In this document: one piece after another, positions 8,171-17,675 of the stretch
Layout of the letters: every line of letters starts with the position of its first letter
How positions within the stretch are numbered: the first letter of the stretch is position 1
Origin: Leptospirales bacterium
GTDB lineage: Bacteria; Spirochaetota; Leptospiria; Leptospirales; Leptonemataceae
Length of the DNA stretch: 63,000 nt
Direction of reading: 5' to 3'
Assembly: GCA_016788865.1 (NCBI GenBank)
Contig: JAEUSB010000020.1
Coordinates: 1-63,000 of the forward strand
The notes under the pieces: generated by a model
What the model saw: only the letters and a program-made list of their open reading frames with translations
What the model was told of the DNA's origin: nothing
Database searches by the model: none
Made by a program: the position numbers and the translations under genes

Positions 8171-8758
8171 ATGGCGTTTCGAGTGCAAAAGGGACGCTTC
8201 CGTGGGCGGCCCATCCCAATGCCGCCAGATATCCGTGGTCAGAGCCACTTTACACCAGGAATCGTCAAAGAAGCCCTCTTCCAGTTAATTGAAAACGAAG
8301 TCGGGGATCCGGAAGGCATTCCGTTCTACGATATGTGCAGCGGATCGGGCCAGATCGCCATCGAGGCGCTGAGTCGGGGATTCGCGCCCGTCCATGCAGT
8401 CGAGTTGGCACCGGAACGCTTCGCGGCGCTCCTTTCGCACGTGAAGGAAGAAAATTATGACATACGATGCCATCGCAAGGATATGCGCAGGATGGCACAT
8501 CTGATAGCAGCGGAAGCCACTCCTGTGGTTTTCATTGACCTTCCGTACAGTTTCTGGGAGCCAATCCCGGCCATTCTGGGGCGATTTCTGGCGGAATTAG
8601 GCCCGGAAACCGCGGATTTTCGACCGGTAATCTTCGTTCAGGGCCCCGAGGCCTACCCGGGGGGGCAGAACCATACCTATGGTGGGACAGTATTGACCAG
8701 AATTGACCCGTTAACCGGAATTCAGAAAACGGAGCAACCCCAGGGAAAGTCGACATAA
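8171..8758 (+). CDS. rsmD: RsmD-like rRNA guanine-N2 methyltransferase
   Basis: A 195-residue class I methyltransferase of the RsmD family, which methylates G966 of 16S rRNA. The N-terminus (RVQKGRFRGRPIPMP) and FTPGIVKEALF match the RsmD pattern of RG-x(2)-[IL] and RPT-x(3)-[VK]EALF. FYDMCSGSGQIAIEALSRG is the SAM-binding loop, and E80-region VELAP follows. The catalytic motif, normally DPPY/F, reads DLPY here. ATG 8171 has GAGGCG upstream. It closes the zinc-ribbon/LapA cluster. Confidence 0.8.
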   Translation: MAFRVQKGRFRGRPIPMPPDIRGQSHFTPGIVKEALFQLIENEVGDPEGIPFYDMCSGSGQIAIEALSRGFAPVHAVELAPERFAALLSHVKEENYDIRCHRKDMRRMAHLIAAEATPVVFIDLPYSFWEPIPAILGRFLAELGPETADFRPVIFVQGPEAYPGGQNHTYGGTVLTRIDPLTGIQKTEQPQGKST

Positions 8759-8844
8759 AACATTTGACCGTAGAGGGTTCTTAAAAATCATGCTCCGAAA
8801 CCAAAAAACGTGCGGTAATAGCACAAGGAACGCGTCATTTTCCC

Positions 8845-10401
8845 ATGGATTTCATAGCAATTGCAATCATCGCGCTCTATTCAATCGATATAGCACTACT
8901 CTTTTTCTTCGGGATACACTCCTATGTGATGGTGTATCTCTATCGGAAGAACGAGAAATACTGCGTTTCTACGGAAGATGCAGTAAGAGAAGCCATCGAT
9001 ATCAACAAAACACCCCACGATCAGATTCCTATTGTTACAGTTCAGTTACCCGTATTCAACGAATTCTACGTTGTAGACCGCCTGATCGAAGCTACAACGC
9101 AAATGGTATGGCCTCAATCGCGCCTTGAGATTCAAGTTCTGGACGATTCAACAGACGAATCGAAAGAAAAGGCCGCCATGCTCGTGGAGATGTACAAATC
9201 CCGGGGCTTTGACATTCATCATCTACACAGAACGGATCGCACGGGTCATAAAGCCGGAGCCCTCAAAGAAGGCCTGAAGGTTGCGAAGGGTAACTTCGTC
9301 GCCATCTTCGATGCGGATTTCATGCCAGCTCCAGACTTCCTGATCAAGACAGTTCCATACTTCGATGAGGCAAAGATCGGAATGGTCCAAACTCGTTGGG
9401 GCCATATCAATGATGACTATTCTGTCCTCACCAAGGCACAGTCCTTTGGAATCGACGGTCACTTTATGATTGAGCAGGTCGCTCGCAATTGCAACAATCT
9501 CTGGATGAACTTCAATGGAACGGGTGGGATCTGGCGGAAGCAATGTATCCTGGATGCAGGTAACTGGCAATCAGATACATTGACCGAAGATTTTGACCTG
9601 TCTTACCGCGCAGAACTGGCCGGCTGGCATTTCCGCTATTTCAAGGATATCGTGAATCCAGCGGAACTTCCTGCAACCATGTCAGCCTTCAAGTCCCAGC
9701 AATTCCGCTGGTGCAAAGGCTCCATACAGACCGCCGTTAAACTGATCCCGACTATCCTCAAGTCAAAGTTCTCCTGGAAGATTAAGTCAGAAGCCATTGT
9801 GCACCTTCTCAATTACTCTGTGCATCCTCTCATGGTAATCAATATCCTGTTCTGCTTGCCATTGCTCTTGATGGACACATGGACTGGGTACAGCATTTAC
9901 GATGTTTCGCTGGCTGTGCTTTTTGGCGCGGCTACCCTGATGAGTCTTGGAACCTTTGGTCCTGTAACGTTCTATATCTATTCGCAACGCGAACTCTATC
10001 CAGATTGGAAAACCCGGATTGTTTGGATGCCAGTCCTCATGATGATTGGAACCGGTATTGCAATTGTCTGCGGTCGCGCATGGCTGGAAGCGATTCTTGG
10101 AATTCAGTCTACATTCAAGCGCACTCCAAAGTATCGCATTGAGAAGAAAGGCGATAAGCTTGCGGAGCGCATGAAGTACAAACTTCCACTCGACAAGACA
10201 GTATTTATCGAATTCTTCATGGGCTTTTACTGCCTTGCCTGCATTTACTTCTCCGTGATCCGTGAGAAACCGTTCGTCGTTCCGTTCATGCTGATCTATG
10301 CTGCCGGATTCTTTTACGTAGCACTTAGCTCATTGTCCGAGACGCTCGTAAAGCCGGATCGCTCCAAGGCAAAAGCATTGGATGCTCCGGCCAGAGTCTA
10401 A
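8845..10401 (+). CDS. Processive family 2 glycosyltransferase, membrane-bound
   Basis: A 518-residue GT2 enzyme of the cellulose-synthase/mannan-synthase-like group. An N-terminal membrane helix is followed by the catalytic domain with D100-D101-S-T-D, D156-A-D158, T247-E-D249 and Q285-Q-F-R-W289, then at least four C-terminal helices. This is the full D, DxD, TED, QxxRW set of processive beta-glycosyltransferases that make and export a polysaccharide through the inner membrane. No PilZ domain is fused, but a PilZ gene follows two genes later. The gene overlaps the next one by 20 bases. The sugar polymer is unknown. Confidence 0.88.
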   Translation: MDFIAIAIIALYSIDIALLFFFGIHSYVMVYLYRKNEKYCVSTEDAVREAIDINKTPHDQIPIVTVQLPVFNEFYVVDRLIEATTQMVWPQSRLEIQVLDDSTDESKEKAAMLVEMYKSRGFDIHHLHRTDRTGHKAGALKEGLKVAKGNFVAIFDADFMPAPDFLIKTVPYFDEAKIGMVQTRWGHINDDYSVLTKAQSFGIDGHFMIEQVARNCNNLWMNFNGTGGIWRKQCILDAGNWQSDTLTEDFDLSYRAELAGWHFRYFKDIVNPAELPATMSAFKSQQFRWCKGSIQTAVKLIPTILKSKFSWKIKSEAIVHLLNYSVHPLMVINILFCLPLLLMDTWTGYSIYDVSLAVLFGAATLMSLGTFGPVTFYIYSQRELYPDWKTRIVWMPVLMMIGTGIAIVCGRAWLEAILGIQSTFKRTPKYRIEKKGDKLAERMKYKLPLDKTVFIEFFMGFYCLACIYFSVIREKPFVVPFMLIYAAGFFYVALSSLSETLVKPDRSKAKALDAPARV

Positions 10402-11272
10402 CTCCTGGCCCATCCTTCAGTTTGAACCAGGAGGCACCTCTTTCCTGGTAAATGGGGAATGCATTCGCATTCCCATCTCCGCCACTTTCCCGCCTTCACG
10501 CTTTTTGGCTCTTGAGCAGGCAGAGCGGGACCTAGCACTTGGCCGTCACCTTGACAATGCGGATTCGCTCCTCTGGAATCCACCCGAACGCTTACGAGAG
10601 CTACTCGCGTTTGCTTTTGAATGCGCAAATGCGTCGGGAGGCCTTCGAGTCAGCAGCAGGGTCGGATGTCCGCCAATTGAGGCAATATCGACTGCCAATC
10701 GCGTCTGGTGTGAAACCTTTCCCATTCTCCATCTTTCGAATCTCGGGTCGCTCGATGGATTTCGTCCCGCTGAACGCGCCGATTTGCATACGCTGGTCTA
10801 CTTTAACCCGGCGGGGGAGCCACTTCCAATCGCGCGCAAGGAGGCAGAGCAGTTCTGTCGCGAAGGGGAGAACGTTCGCGGGATATTCCGTACAATTTCG
10901 GAAGAGGAATTGGCCGCTGAGATTCGCAGTGCCGATCGCATTATCTACCTCGGGCATGCGAAATGCGTGGCCGGTCGACCGGCGGTTCCGGGACCCGAGG
11001 GATTTATTCCATTCGTTCCGCGGGAAGCGGGACCGGTGGCAACCAGGAGTTTCTTGCTGCTTGCATGCCTCGAAGCGGCGGAGCAACTAATCATACCAGG
11101 TGGAAGATTCATTCGGCCCGTCTGCCGGATTGCCGATCGTCGCAGTGAATTTCCCTTGAAATTGATGGCTGACAGTGGTCCGGCAGGCTTCCTGGCCGCC
11201 TGTCAGAATGATGCGCTTGCCGGCGACGTCCGTCGTTTCATTTACCGGCTGCAGGGCAGTATTTGGTTTTGA
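10382..11272 (+). CDS. Unknown protein with CHAT/caspase-like C-terminal features
   Basis: A 296-residue soluble protein I cannot place firmly. It starts inside the end of the glycosyltransferase gene (20-base overlap), so translation is probably coupled. The second half has the order seen in CHAT (caspase-like) domains: a strand leading to IIYLGHAKC (His192) and, 37 residues on, a strand leading to LLLACLEA (Cys229), then GPAGFLAAC and a short helix. In CHAT proteases these are the His and Cys of the dyad. The canonical HFSGHG and nearby acidic residues are changed, so it may be inactive or a different fold. Role with the glycosyltransferase is unknown. Confidence 0.5.
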   Translation: MLRPESNSWPILQFEPGGTSFLVNGECIRIPISATFPPSRFLALEQAERDLALGRHLDNADSLLWNPPERLRELLAFAFECANASGGLRVSSRVGCPPIEAISTANRVWCETFPILHLSNLGSLDGFRPAERADLHTLVYFNPAGEPLPIARKEAEQFCREGENVRGIFRTISEEELAAEIRSADRIIYLGHAKCVAGRPAVPGPEGFIPFVPREAGPVATRSFLLLACLEAAEQLIIPGGRFIRPVCRIADRRSEFPLKLMADSGPAGFLAACQNDALAGDVRRFIYRLQGSIWF

Positions 11273-11302
11273 CATTGGGATAAACCTGCGACAATTTTGA
11301 CC

Positions 11303-11677
11303 ATGGCCGAGTCCACCTTCAACGACTCACTGAAGATCCGAGATCCCTCTCAACAGAAACGCAAGAAAGCACGCACTGCGGTAAACATTCCCTGTGAGTT
11401 CAAGCTGGCCGGTCAGAATGACTTTCTCGAATGTCTGCTGACAGATGTCGGAGCCGGCGGGGTCTCTATCGTAACAAAGTCCTCGCTCTATGTCGGGGAC
11501 AAAGTGGATGTGCAATTCAAGATGGGACTCAGGCCTTTTCGGGCAGTGGGCACAGTGGTGCGGGTCATTGGCAAATCCGTGGGGTTGCAGTTTGAGAGCC
11601 TCCCGGAGCCTGACGTTGATCGGCTGCAGGAGTTCATCCACCAATCCTTTAAGGATCGCGACCGCAAAAAGCCTTGA
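11303..11677 (+). CDS. PilZ-domain protein
   Basis: A 124-residue single PilZ domain, the c-di-GMP receptor fold. R-K-K-A-R at about 20-24 fits the RxxxR ligand motif. The second motif, usually (D/N)xSxxG, is DVGAGG with Gly in place of Ser, so binding may be weaker or absent. ATG 11303 is preferred over TTG 11297, which would add only two residues. It lies 30 bases after the CHAT-like gene and close to a processive glycosyltransferase, the kind of enzyme often controlled through PilZ domains. A link is plausible but not shown. Confidence 0.75.
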   Translation: MAESTFNDSLKIRDPSQQKRKKARTAVNIPCEFKLAGQNDFLECLLTDVGAGGVSIVTKSSLYVGDKVDVQFKMGLRPFRAVGTVVRVIGKSVGLQFESLPEPDVDRLQEFIHQSFKDRDRKKP

Positions 11678-11701
11678 CCCCAGGACAGCTCGCCAAAAGA
11701 T

Positions 11702-11992
11702 GTGTCGGTGGAAAAAGTTTATTGTGCAAATTGCGCGCATTGCATCGTAGTGCGTCAGTACGAAGCGGAGCAAGACAAATACATCCTGCGTGTTCGTTGC
11801 GACAAGAAGAAGTGGTCCAAGCGTTCGGGTGAAGAAAAGCTCTACAAATATTTCACCGTAGCAAGACGGATGCAACCCAACTGCGAATACTATCGTGACA
11901 TGGGTGATCTTCTTCCATACATCAAGAACCTGAAGAAAGAACTTCCAATCAAAGACGAAATCTACTCCGTTAAGAAAGCCGCGCGACCCTGA
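11702..11992 (+). CDS. Cys-rich conserved hypothetical protein
   Basis: A 96-residue basic protein starting at GTG 11702 (GTG 11708 is an alternative). The N-terminus has C8xxC11xxC14, with further Cys at 33 and 61, a possible metal site. The rest is charged with a C-terminal amphipathic stretch. No family recognised. It lies in a run of small co-directional genes between PilZ and ptsN. Confidence 0.6.
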   Translation: MSVEKVYCANCAHCIVVRQYEAEQDKYILRVRCDKKKWSKRSGEEKLYKYFTVARRMQPNCEYYRDMGDLLPYIKNLKKELPIKDEIYSVKKAARP

Positions 11993-12028
11993 TCCTGGTC
12001 CTCCAATGGGATCAGTGCATTCCATCAT

Positions 12029-12511
12029 ATGGAACTGAATCAGATTATCTCGGAAGAAAGGGTTCTTTTCCTGGACCGGGAGTTCGCTACCAAGAACGAA
12101 CTCCTGAGTGCGCTTCTTGACGTTCTCCTCAAGATAGACCATCTATCGGAACACCGTGAAATAGTTCTTGAGACGCTCCTTGAGCGCGAAGCGTCTATGT
12201 CCACCGGGATCGGGCAGGGCATCGCCATCCCGCATTGTTCCTCAGAATTCGAGAAAGATGTATCTGCTTTGCTCTGCGTCCTCGCAAAGCCAATGGAATA
12301 TCAGGCCGTAGACGACCAGCCCGTCCAGATTGTAATCCTGTTGCTTTTACCAAGGGATCGATTCGAAAAGCATATCAAGACGCTCGCGGCGATTGCCCGC
12401 CAGTTCAACGACGTTGCGTTCCGGAATCGTGTGGCAAATGCTAAGAGCAGCGCAGAGATATTTTCAATAGTCAATGAAGCAGGCGGCGCCGCGCCTGCCT
12501 CCGCTACTTAG
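12029..12511 (+). CDS. ptsN: PtsN-like PTS EIIA(Ntr) protein
   Basis: A 160-residue single EIIA domain of the fructose/nitrogen type. The phosphorylatable His is H69 in GIAIPHC. No EIIB or EIIC domain is fused and no sugar permease lies near, so it fits the regulatory PTS-Ntr branch rather than sugar uptake. Its last four bases overlap the end of the convergent clpP gene, so there is no room for a terminator between the two. Confidence 0.82.
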   Translation: MELNQIISEERVLFLDREFATKNELLSALLDVLLKIDHLSEHREIVLETLLEREASMSTGIGQGIAIPHCSSEFEKDVSALLCVLAKPMEYQAVDDQPVQIVILLLLPRDRFEKHIKTLAAIARQFNDVAFRNRVANAKSSAEIFSIVNEAGGAAPASAT

Positions 12512-13077
12512 AGTCTGTCAATTACGCCGTCGATCAGGCCGTATTTCACGGCTTCGCTTCCGCTCAGGTAGTAGTCACGATCCGTATCTTCTTCGATTTG
12601 TTCGAGGGGCTTCCCGCTTGCTTCCGCAATGATCCGGTTGATTTCATCACGGGTCTTTTTGATTTCTTCCGCGTGGATCTTGATGTCAATGGCCGGTGCA
12701 ACGATCTGCCCGGAAATCAATGGTTGGTGAATCATGATCTTGGCATGTGGGAATGCGAGGCGTTTTCCTTTTGTTCCGCTGCAGAGGAGCAGGGCTCCCA
12801 TGCTTGCCGCGAGTCCCATACAGATTGTAGAAACATCTGAAGATATCATTCTCATGGTATCCAGGATGGCCATCCCGGAGGTAATTACCCCGCCCGGGCT
12901 GTTAATGTAGAGCTGAATGTCTTTGCCCGGATTTTGAGCCTCAAGGTAGAGCATCCGTTCCACAACATACCTGGCGGACTCGTCTTCTACGGCACCCCAC
13001 AGATAGATCTTGCGTTGTTCCAGGAATTTCTTGTCCAGTTCGTTTTGAACGCTCTGGCTTTCTTCGGTTTTGCTCAT
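12508..13077 (-). CDS. clpP: ClpP protease subunit with intact triad
   Basis: A 189-residue ClpP peptidase. The nucleophile is Ser92 in GLAASMGALLL, the base His117 in IMIHQP, and the Asp lies in DTDRDYYLSG (~166). IQLYINSPGG and the Gly-rich handle are normal. It stands apart from clpX and is the second clpP of the window. The other copy (20451-21053) lacks the Ser, so this one probably supplies the peptidase activity. Leptospira also carries two ClpP isoforms reported to work together. It is convergent with ptsN (4-base overlap), with the DivIC-like gene upstream. Confidence 0.93.
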   Translation of the reverse strand: MSKTEESQSVQNELDKKFLEQRKIYLWGAVEDESARYVVERMLYLEAQNPGKDIQLYINSPGGVITSGMAILDTMRMISSDVSTICMGLAASMGALLLCSGTKGKRLAFPHAKIMIHQPLISGQIVAPAIDIKIHAEEIKKTRDEINRIIAEASGKPLEQIEEDTDRDYYLSGSEAVKYGLIDGVIDRL

Positions 13078-13137
13078 ATATTCAAAGGCCTGTGTTGGGT
13101 CGCTGTGTCAAACTTTTTGCTCAAGTAAGGTAAAAGT

Positions 13138-13548
13138 TCATCGGGCGTCGCGCGAAATTCTGGGAAAGAACATTTGCGTCACGATCATTGCGGACGCGGC
13201 CAGGAAAGACATGATCAGAAAGAAGATCATTTCAGGATCGGACAATTTGCGTTCCATGTGGTCCGTGAACTGTACTTCCGGTTTGTTTCGGGATTCAAAA
13301 GTAAGAATGGTCGCGCCGGATTCCGATTCCGGGAGAGCGGCCCCCTTGTCTTCCAGCTCTCCATATTCTTGCTGGAGGAACGCATTTTCATTCTCCAGCT
13401 CTTCCATCTGGCCTCGTATCGCAACCAGCCTGTCTTCAAGCTTCTGCCTTGTGAAATAACCAGAATCACTGAACAGGAAGATGTGGAGGAGGAATGTCAA
13501 AACGACAAAACCCCCGGAAAGGATCAATTGGATGCGTAGCCTGCTCAC
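13138..13548 (-). CDS. FtsB/DivIC-like septum protein
   Basis: A 136-residue protein with an N-terminal membrane helix (~7-27), a coiled coil (QKLEDRLVAIRGQMEEL ENENAFLQQEY) and a second hydrophobic helix near the C-terminus. The first part matches FtsB/DivIC, the small bitopic division protein that pairs with FtsL. The second membrane helix is not usual for that family. It starts at a GTG (13548). It lies between enolase and clpP, and a ftsB gene next to eno is a common arrangement in bacteria, which supports the call. Confidence 0.75.
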   Translation of the reverse strand: MSRLRIQLILSGGFVVLTFLLHIFLFSDSGYFTRQKLEDRLVAIRGQMEELENENAFLQQEYGELEDKGAALPESESGATILTFESRNKPEVQFTDHMERKLSDPEMIFFLIMSFLAASAMIVTQMFFPRISRDAR

Positions 13549-13618
13549 CCCTCTAACATCGGACGGATGGACAGGCTACTGAATCAAAGTCGTTCCAGGA
13601 CCGGATGATCCGGGCTAA

Positions 13619-15049
<1,431 letters not shown>

Positions 15050-15065
15050 TTACGTAACGGTAGAT

Positions 15066-15575
15066 ATGACTCGTTCCGAGCTCAAACTGGAGACGTTGAA
15101 TACGGTAGAGACCAGCGTGGAAACCTGGACACTCTTCTGTGCGGAAAGCCTGAAGTCTGAATTCTACAAAGTCGCTCGCGCCAAAGGCGCAAGCCTTGAG
15201 CGGGCAGCCAGTCTTACCCTCCTTCGCAATTACCTGAGCACGTTTTCTGAAACTGAGCGTGAACGCCTTGAGCGTGACGCGGAGTTCTTTTACGGATACG
15301 CGCGGGGCTTCATCGAAGAGCTTTCTCCGTTTCGTTACAGCAAAGTCGGCTATGACCAGGACGTCCGCGCTCTCTTTCTATCGAAGATCAAGACCTTGCT
15401 CCGCGCGCATCGCAATCCGGACGGATCCATCAAAGATGAGGAAGGTTATGTATTCATCCGCACAATCGTGCGGATTTGCTCATCGCTGGATTTCATCATC
15501 AAAGTTCACGATGATTATAAGAAGTTTCTATTTCGCGAAATGCCGCAATTTCGTACCGCGCAACCAGTTCCTTAG
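15066..15575 (+). CDS. Conserved hypothetical helical protein
   Basis: A 169-residue, largely helical, charged cytoplasmic protein with no motif I recognise. ATG 15066 is chosen because the extended frame upstream overlaps the enolase N-terminus and is unlike protein sequence there. It is divergent from enolase with about 120 bases between, a likely shared promoter region. No function assigned. Confidence 0.6.
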   Translation: MTRSELKLETLNTVETSVETWTLFCAESLKSEFYKVARAKGASLERAASLTLLRNYLSTFSETERERLERDAEFFYGYARGFIEELSPFRYSKVGYDQDVRALFLSKIKTLLRAHRNPDGSIKDEEGYVFIRTIVRICSSLDFIIKVHDDYKKFLFREMPQFRTAQPVP

Positions 15576-15629
15576 AGTTGGCTACAGGCGGAACGTTCCT
15601 TTGACCTCAGCGTGCGGCCACGCAATCGA

Positions 15630-16694
15630 TTAGATAATTCTAAACGACTTCAGTGAATTGTACATCACTTCAATCGTTACAAGTAGAATGCCAGCCAGCG
15701 GTATGGCAATGATCATGCCCACCACTCCGAAGAGTCTTTCGCAGGTAATGAGTGCAAGGATTGCAATCAACGGATGCAGCTCGGCGGAGCGCGCAAGGAT
15801 TACGGGCTGTGTGAACACGTTGTCGAACAGATGCGCGATGCCAAAGACAAGAAGTACGAAGAGCGTGGTATTTCCCCCCTGTTGAATCGCGATTGCGAGC
15901 GCGGGCAGAATTCCAATGACGGGTCCAATGTAAGGAATGAAGTTCAAAGACCCTGCAACGACGCCAAGTGTGAAACCGTAGTTCAGCCCAATGATCATGA
16001 ACCCGACCGAGAAAAGGGCCACGTTTATCAGCAACTGAACCGCCAGACCTCTGAGGTAACCCGTGATCTGACTTTTCACCTTGTACGCTACAGACAGGGT
16101 CATTTCAAAGTACCGATTGGGAACCATTCGAATGATGCGCTGGTAAATTTCCTCACCCTGCAGCAAGAAGATGAAGGTGATAATTGGCGTTATGATCAGG
16201 TTACTCACGATCACACCAAGATTGTCTTTGATGCCCTGTGCCTGATTCTTGGCGCTCGTTTCCATCATGGTTGTAAGTGTATCCATGCGGAGCCGTTCCA
16301 TCTTTATGAACGATGGCAGCGATGCTTTGGTCATCTCATTGAATCGCGTAAAAAGGGCGTTTGATTTCTTCTGAATATCCGGCCATGCCTGAACGATTTC
16401 CTGCACTTGCATCTGGATCAGCGGCACAACCCACGACAGGATCGTATACATGAATAGAATGAACAGGATGAACACAATAAACGTGGCCAGGAGTCTGGGA
16501 CAATCGAGCCCTTCAAGAAAATCCACAAGGGGATTCAGCAGGAGCGTGAGCAAGAACGATATGGCGATGGGAATGCTGAGCTCTTTGATTCCGTAAAGTG
16601 TCAGTAATAGAAAGGCAGCAGTCAGGCCAAAAAAGATGACCTGCACAATTCGTGCGGAAAGGTCGAGCGAGGATTTTTCCTGGTTCTCAATCAT
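15630..16694 (-). CDS. AI-2E family (PerM/TqsA-like) membrane protein
   Basis: A 354-residue polytopic protein of the AI-2E/UPF0118 family with about eight membrane helices. It has the typical large soluble loop after helix 3 (~90-150), the LNFIPYIGPVIG motif and NVFTQPVILARSAELHPLIA near the end. Relatives export signals such as AI-2 or act as Na+/H+ or metabolite permeases, so the substrate is not predictable. The gene overlaps the cNMP-domain gene by eight bases, and the two are probably co-transcribed. Confidence 0.85.
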   Translation of the reverse strand: MIENQEKSSLDLSARIVQVIFFGLTAAFLLLTLYGIKELSIPIAISFLLTLLLNPLVDFLEGLDCPRLLATFIVFILFILFMYTILSWVVPLIQMQVQEIVQAWPDIQKKSNALFTRFNEMTKASLPSFIKMERLRMDTLTTMMETSAKNQAQGIKDNLGVIVSNLIITPIITFIFLLQGEEIYQRIIRMVPNRYFEMTLSVAYKVKSQITGYLRGLAVQLLINVALFSVGFMIIGLNYGFTLGVVAGSLNFIPYIGPVIGILPALAIAIQQGGNTTLFVLLVFGIAHLFDNVFTQPVILARSAELHPLIAILALITCERLFGVVGMIIAIPLAGILLVTIEVMYNSLKSFRII

Positions 16695-17232
16695 CTTGCC
16701 AGATCTTCTTCCGTAGACGTGACTTATCGCGGGCTCCCATCTCCTGGTCCAGGCGATCCAGTTCCTGATTTGCTGAAATCAGTCGGGCCCCAATGAGCCT
16801 TGCCATGTTCAGCATGATTTGAACTCCGATACGGGGTTTACGCTCAAGAATGCTCAACAGGTCCGGTCTGAAGAAACCAATGATTCGGCAATGGCTCTGC
16901 GCCATGGCAGAGGCAGTGCGGGGCAAATCTTCCAAAAGCGCAAGTTCACCAAAGAAGTCGCCAGGTTCCAGTGCTGCAAAGTGCCGCTCGCGTCGCTTGT
17001 CCTTCTTGTAGATGTCCACTGTTCCCTCAAGGATTACGTACATCCCGACACCAGGTTCACCCTCGCGAAAAATATGCTCACCGGGTGCGTAATCGCGCAA
17101 GTGGCAAAGGTCACGAATGGCCTTCATGCCTCGATTGGAGAGATCTCGAAACATGGGAGCGCTCTTGAGACGATTCTCAACAGCGTCTTCATCCCGTGAA
17201 AAAAAGTTCAGGTTGGACCAGAATGGATGCAT
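16687..17232 (-). CDS. Cyclic-nucleotide-binding domain protein
   Basis: A 181-residue protein with one CRP-type cNMP-binding domain (~25-150). The phosphate-binding cassette reads FFGELALLEDLPRTASAMA, with the Glu and Arg that hold cyclic nucleotide in place. There is no helix-turn-helix; the C-terminus is a short basic helix. It is therefore a sensor or regulatory subunit rather than a transcription factor. Overlap with the downstream permease gene suggests it regulates that protein or shares its transcript. Confidence 0.8.
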   Translation of the reverse strand: MHPFWSNLNFFSRDEDAVENRLKSAPMFRDLSNRGMKAIRDLCHLRDYAPGEHIFREGEPGVGMYVILEGTVDIYKKDKRRERHFAALEPGDFFGELALLEDLPRTASAMAQSHCRIIGFFRPDLLSILERKPRIGVQIMLNMARLIGARLISANQELDRLDQEMGARDKSRLRKKIWQDD

Positions 17233-17333
17233 CCGGTATCAGCATCGGCCAGGAAATGCACATAAGTCAGAACCTGTTTTGTTTTTTTGTGGACTCCAGG
17301 CCAATTTTCAATTTTTCGTCATTTACTGTTTAA

Positions 17334-17409
<76 letters not shown>

Positions 17410-17415
17410 GAACAA

Positions 17416-17492
17416 GTGCCAGTAGCTCAGCTGGATAGAGCAACTGCCTTCTAAGCAGTAGGTCGGGGGTTCGACTCCCTCCTGGCGCACCA
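17416..17492 (+). tRNA. tRNA-Arg (anticodon TCT)
   Basis: Acceptor GTGCCAG pairs with CTGGCGC (one G-U pair); anticodon stem ACTGC/GCAGT with loop CTTCTAA; T arm GGGGG-TTCGACT-CCCTC. The 3' CCA is present in the DNA (17490-17492), unlike its neighbours. Confidence 0.95.
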
Positions 17493-17497
17493 GACAC

Positions 17498-17573
17498 GGC
17501 GGATGTAGCTCAGTTGGTTAGAGCATCAGATTGTGGCTCTGAGGGTCGTGGGTTCGAAACCCATCATTCGCCC
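17498..17573 (+). tRNA. tRNA-His (anticodon GTG)
   Basis: Acceptor GGCGGAT pairs with ATTCGCC, discriminator C as required for His; anticodon stem TCAGA/TCTGA with loop TTGTGGC. The base before position 1 is C, so the G-1 residue would have to be added after transcription. Confidence 0.94.
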
Positions 17574-17675
17574 CACTTATTGCTTTTGTCATCAGTTCGA
17601 GCGTCCAGAAAGCAAAGACTCTGGTGAAGCTCTGGGCCTCGATGGCAACTCTTGCGGTCGGAGGTATTTCAAATT

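Noticed and set aside
11327..12142. A 271-codon minus-strand open frame
   Set aside because: Antisense to PilZ, the Cys-rich gene and ptsN; composition is that of a shadow frame, with no recognisable domain.
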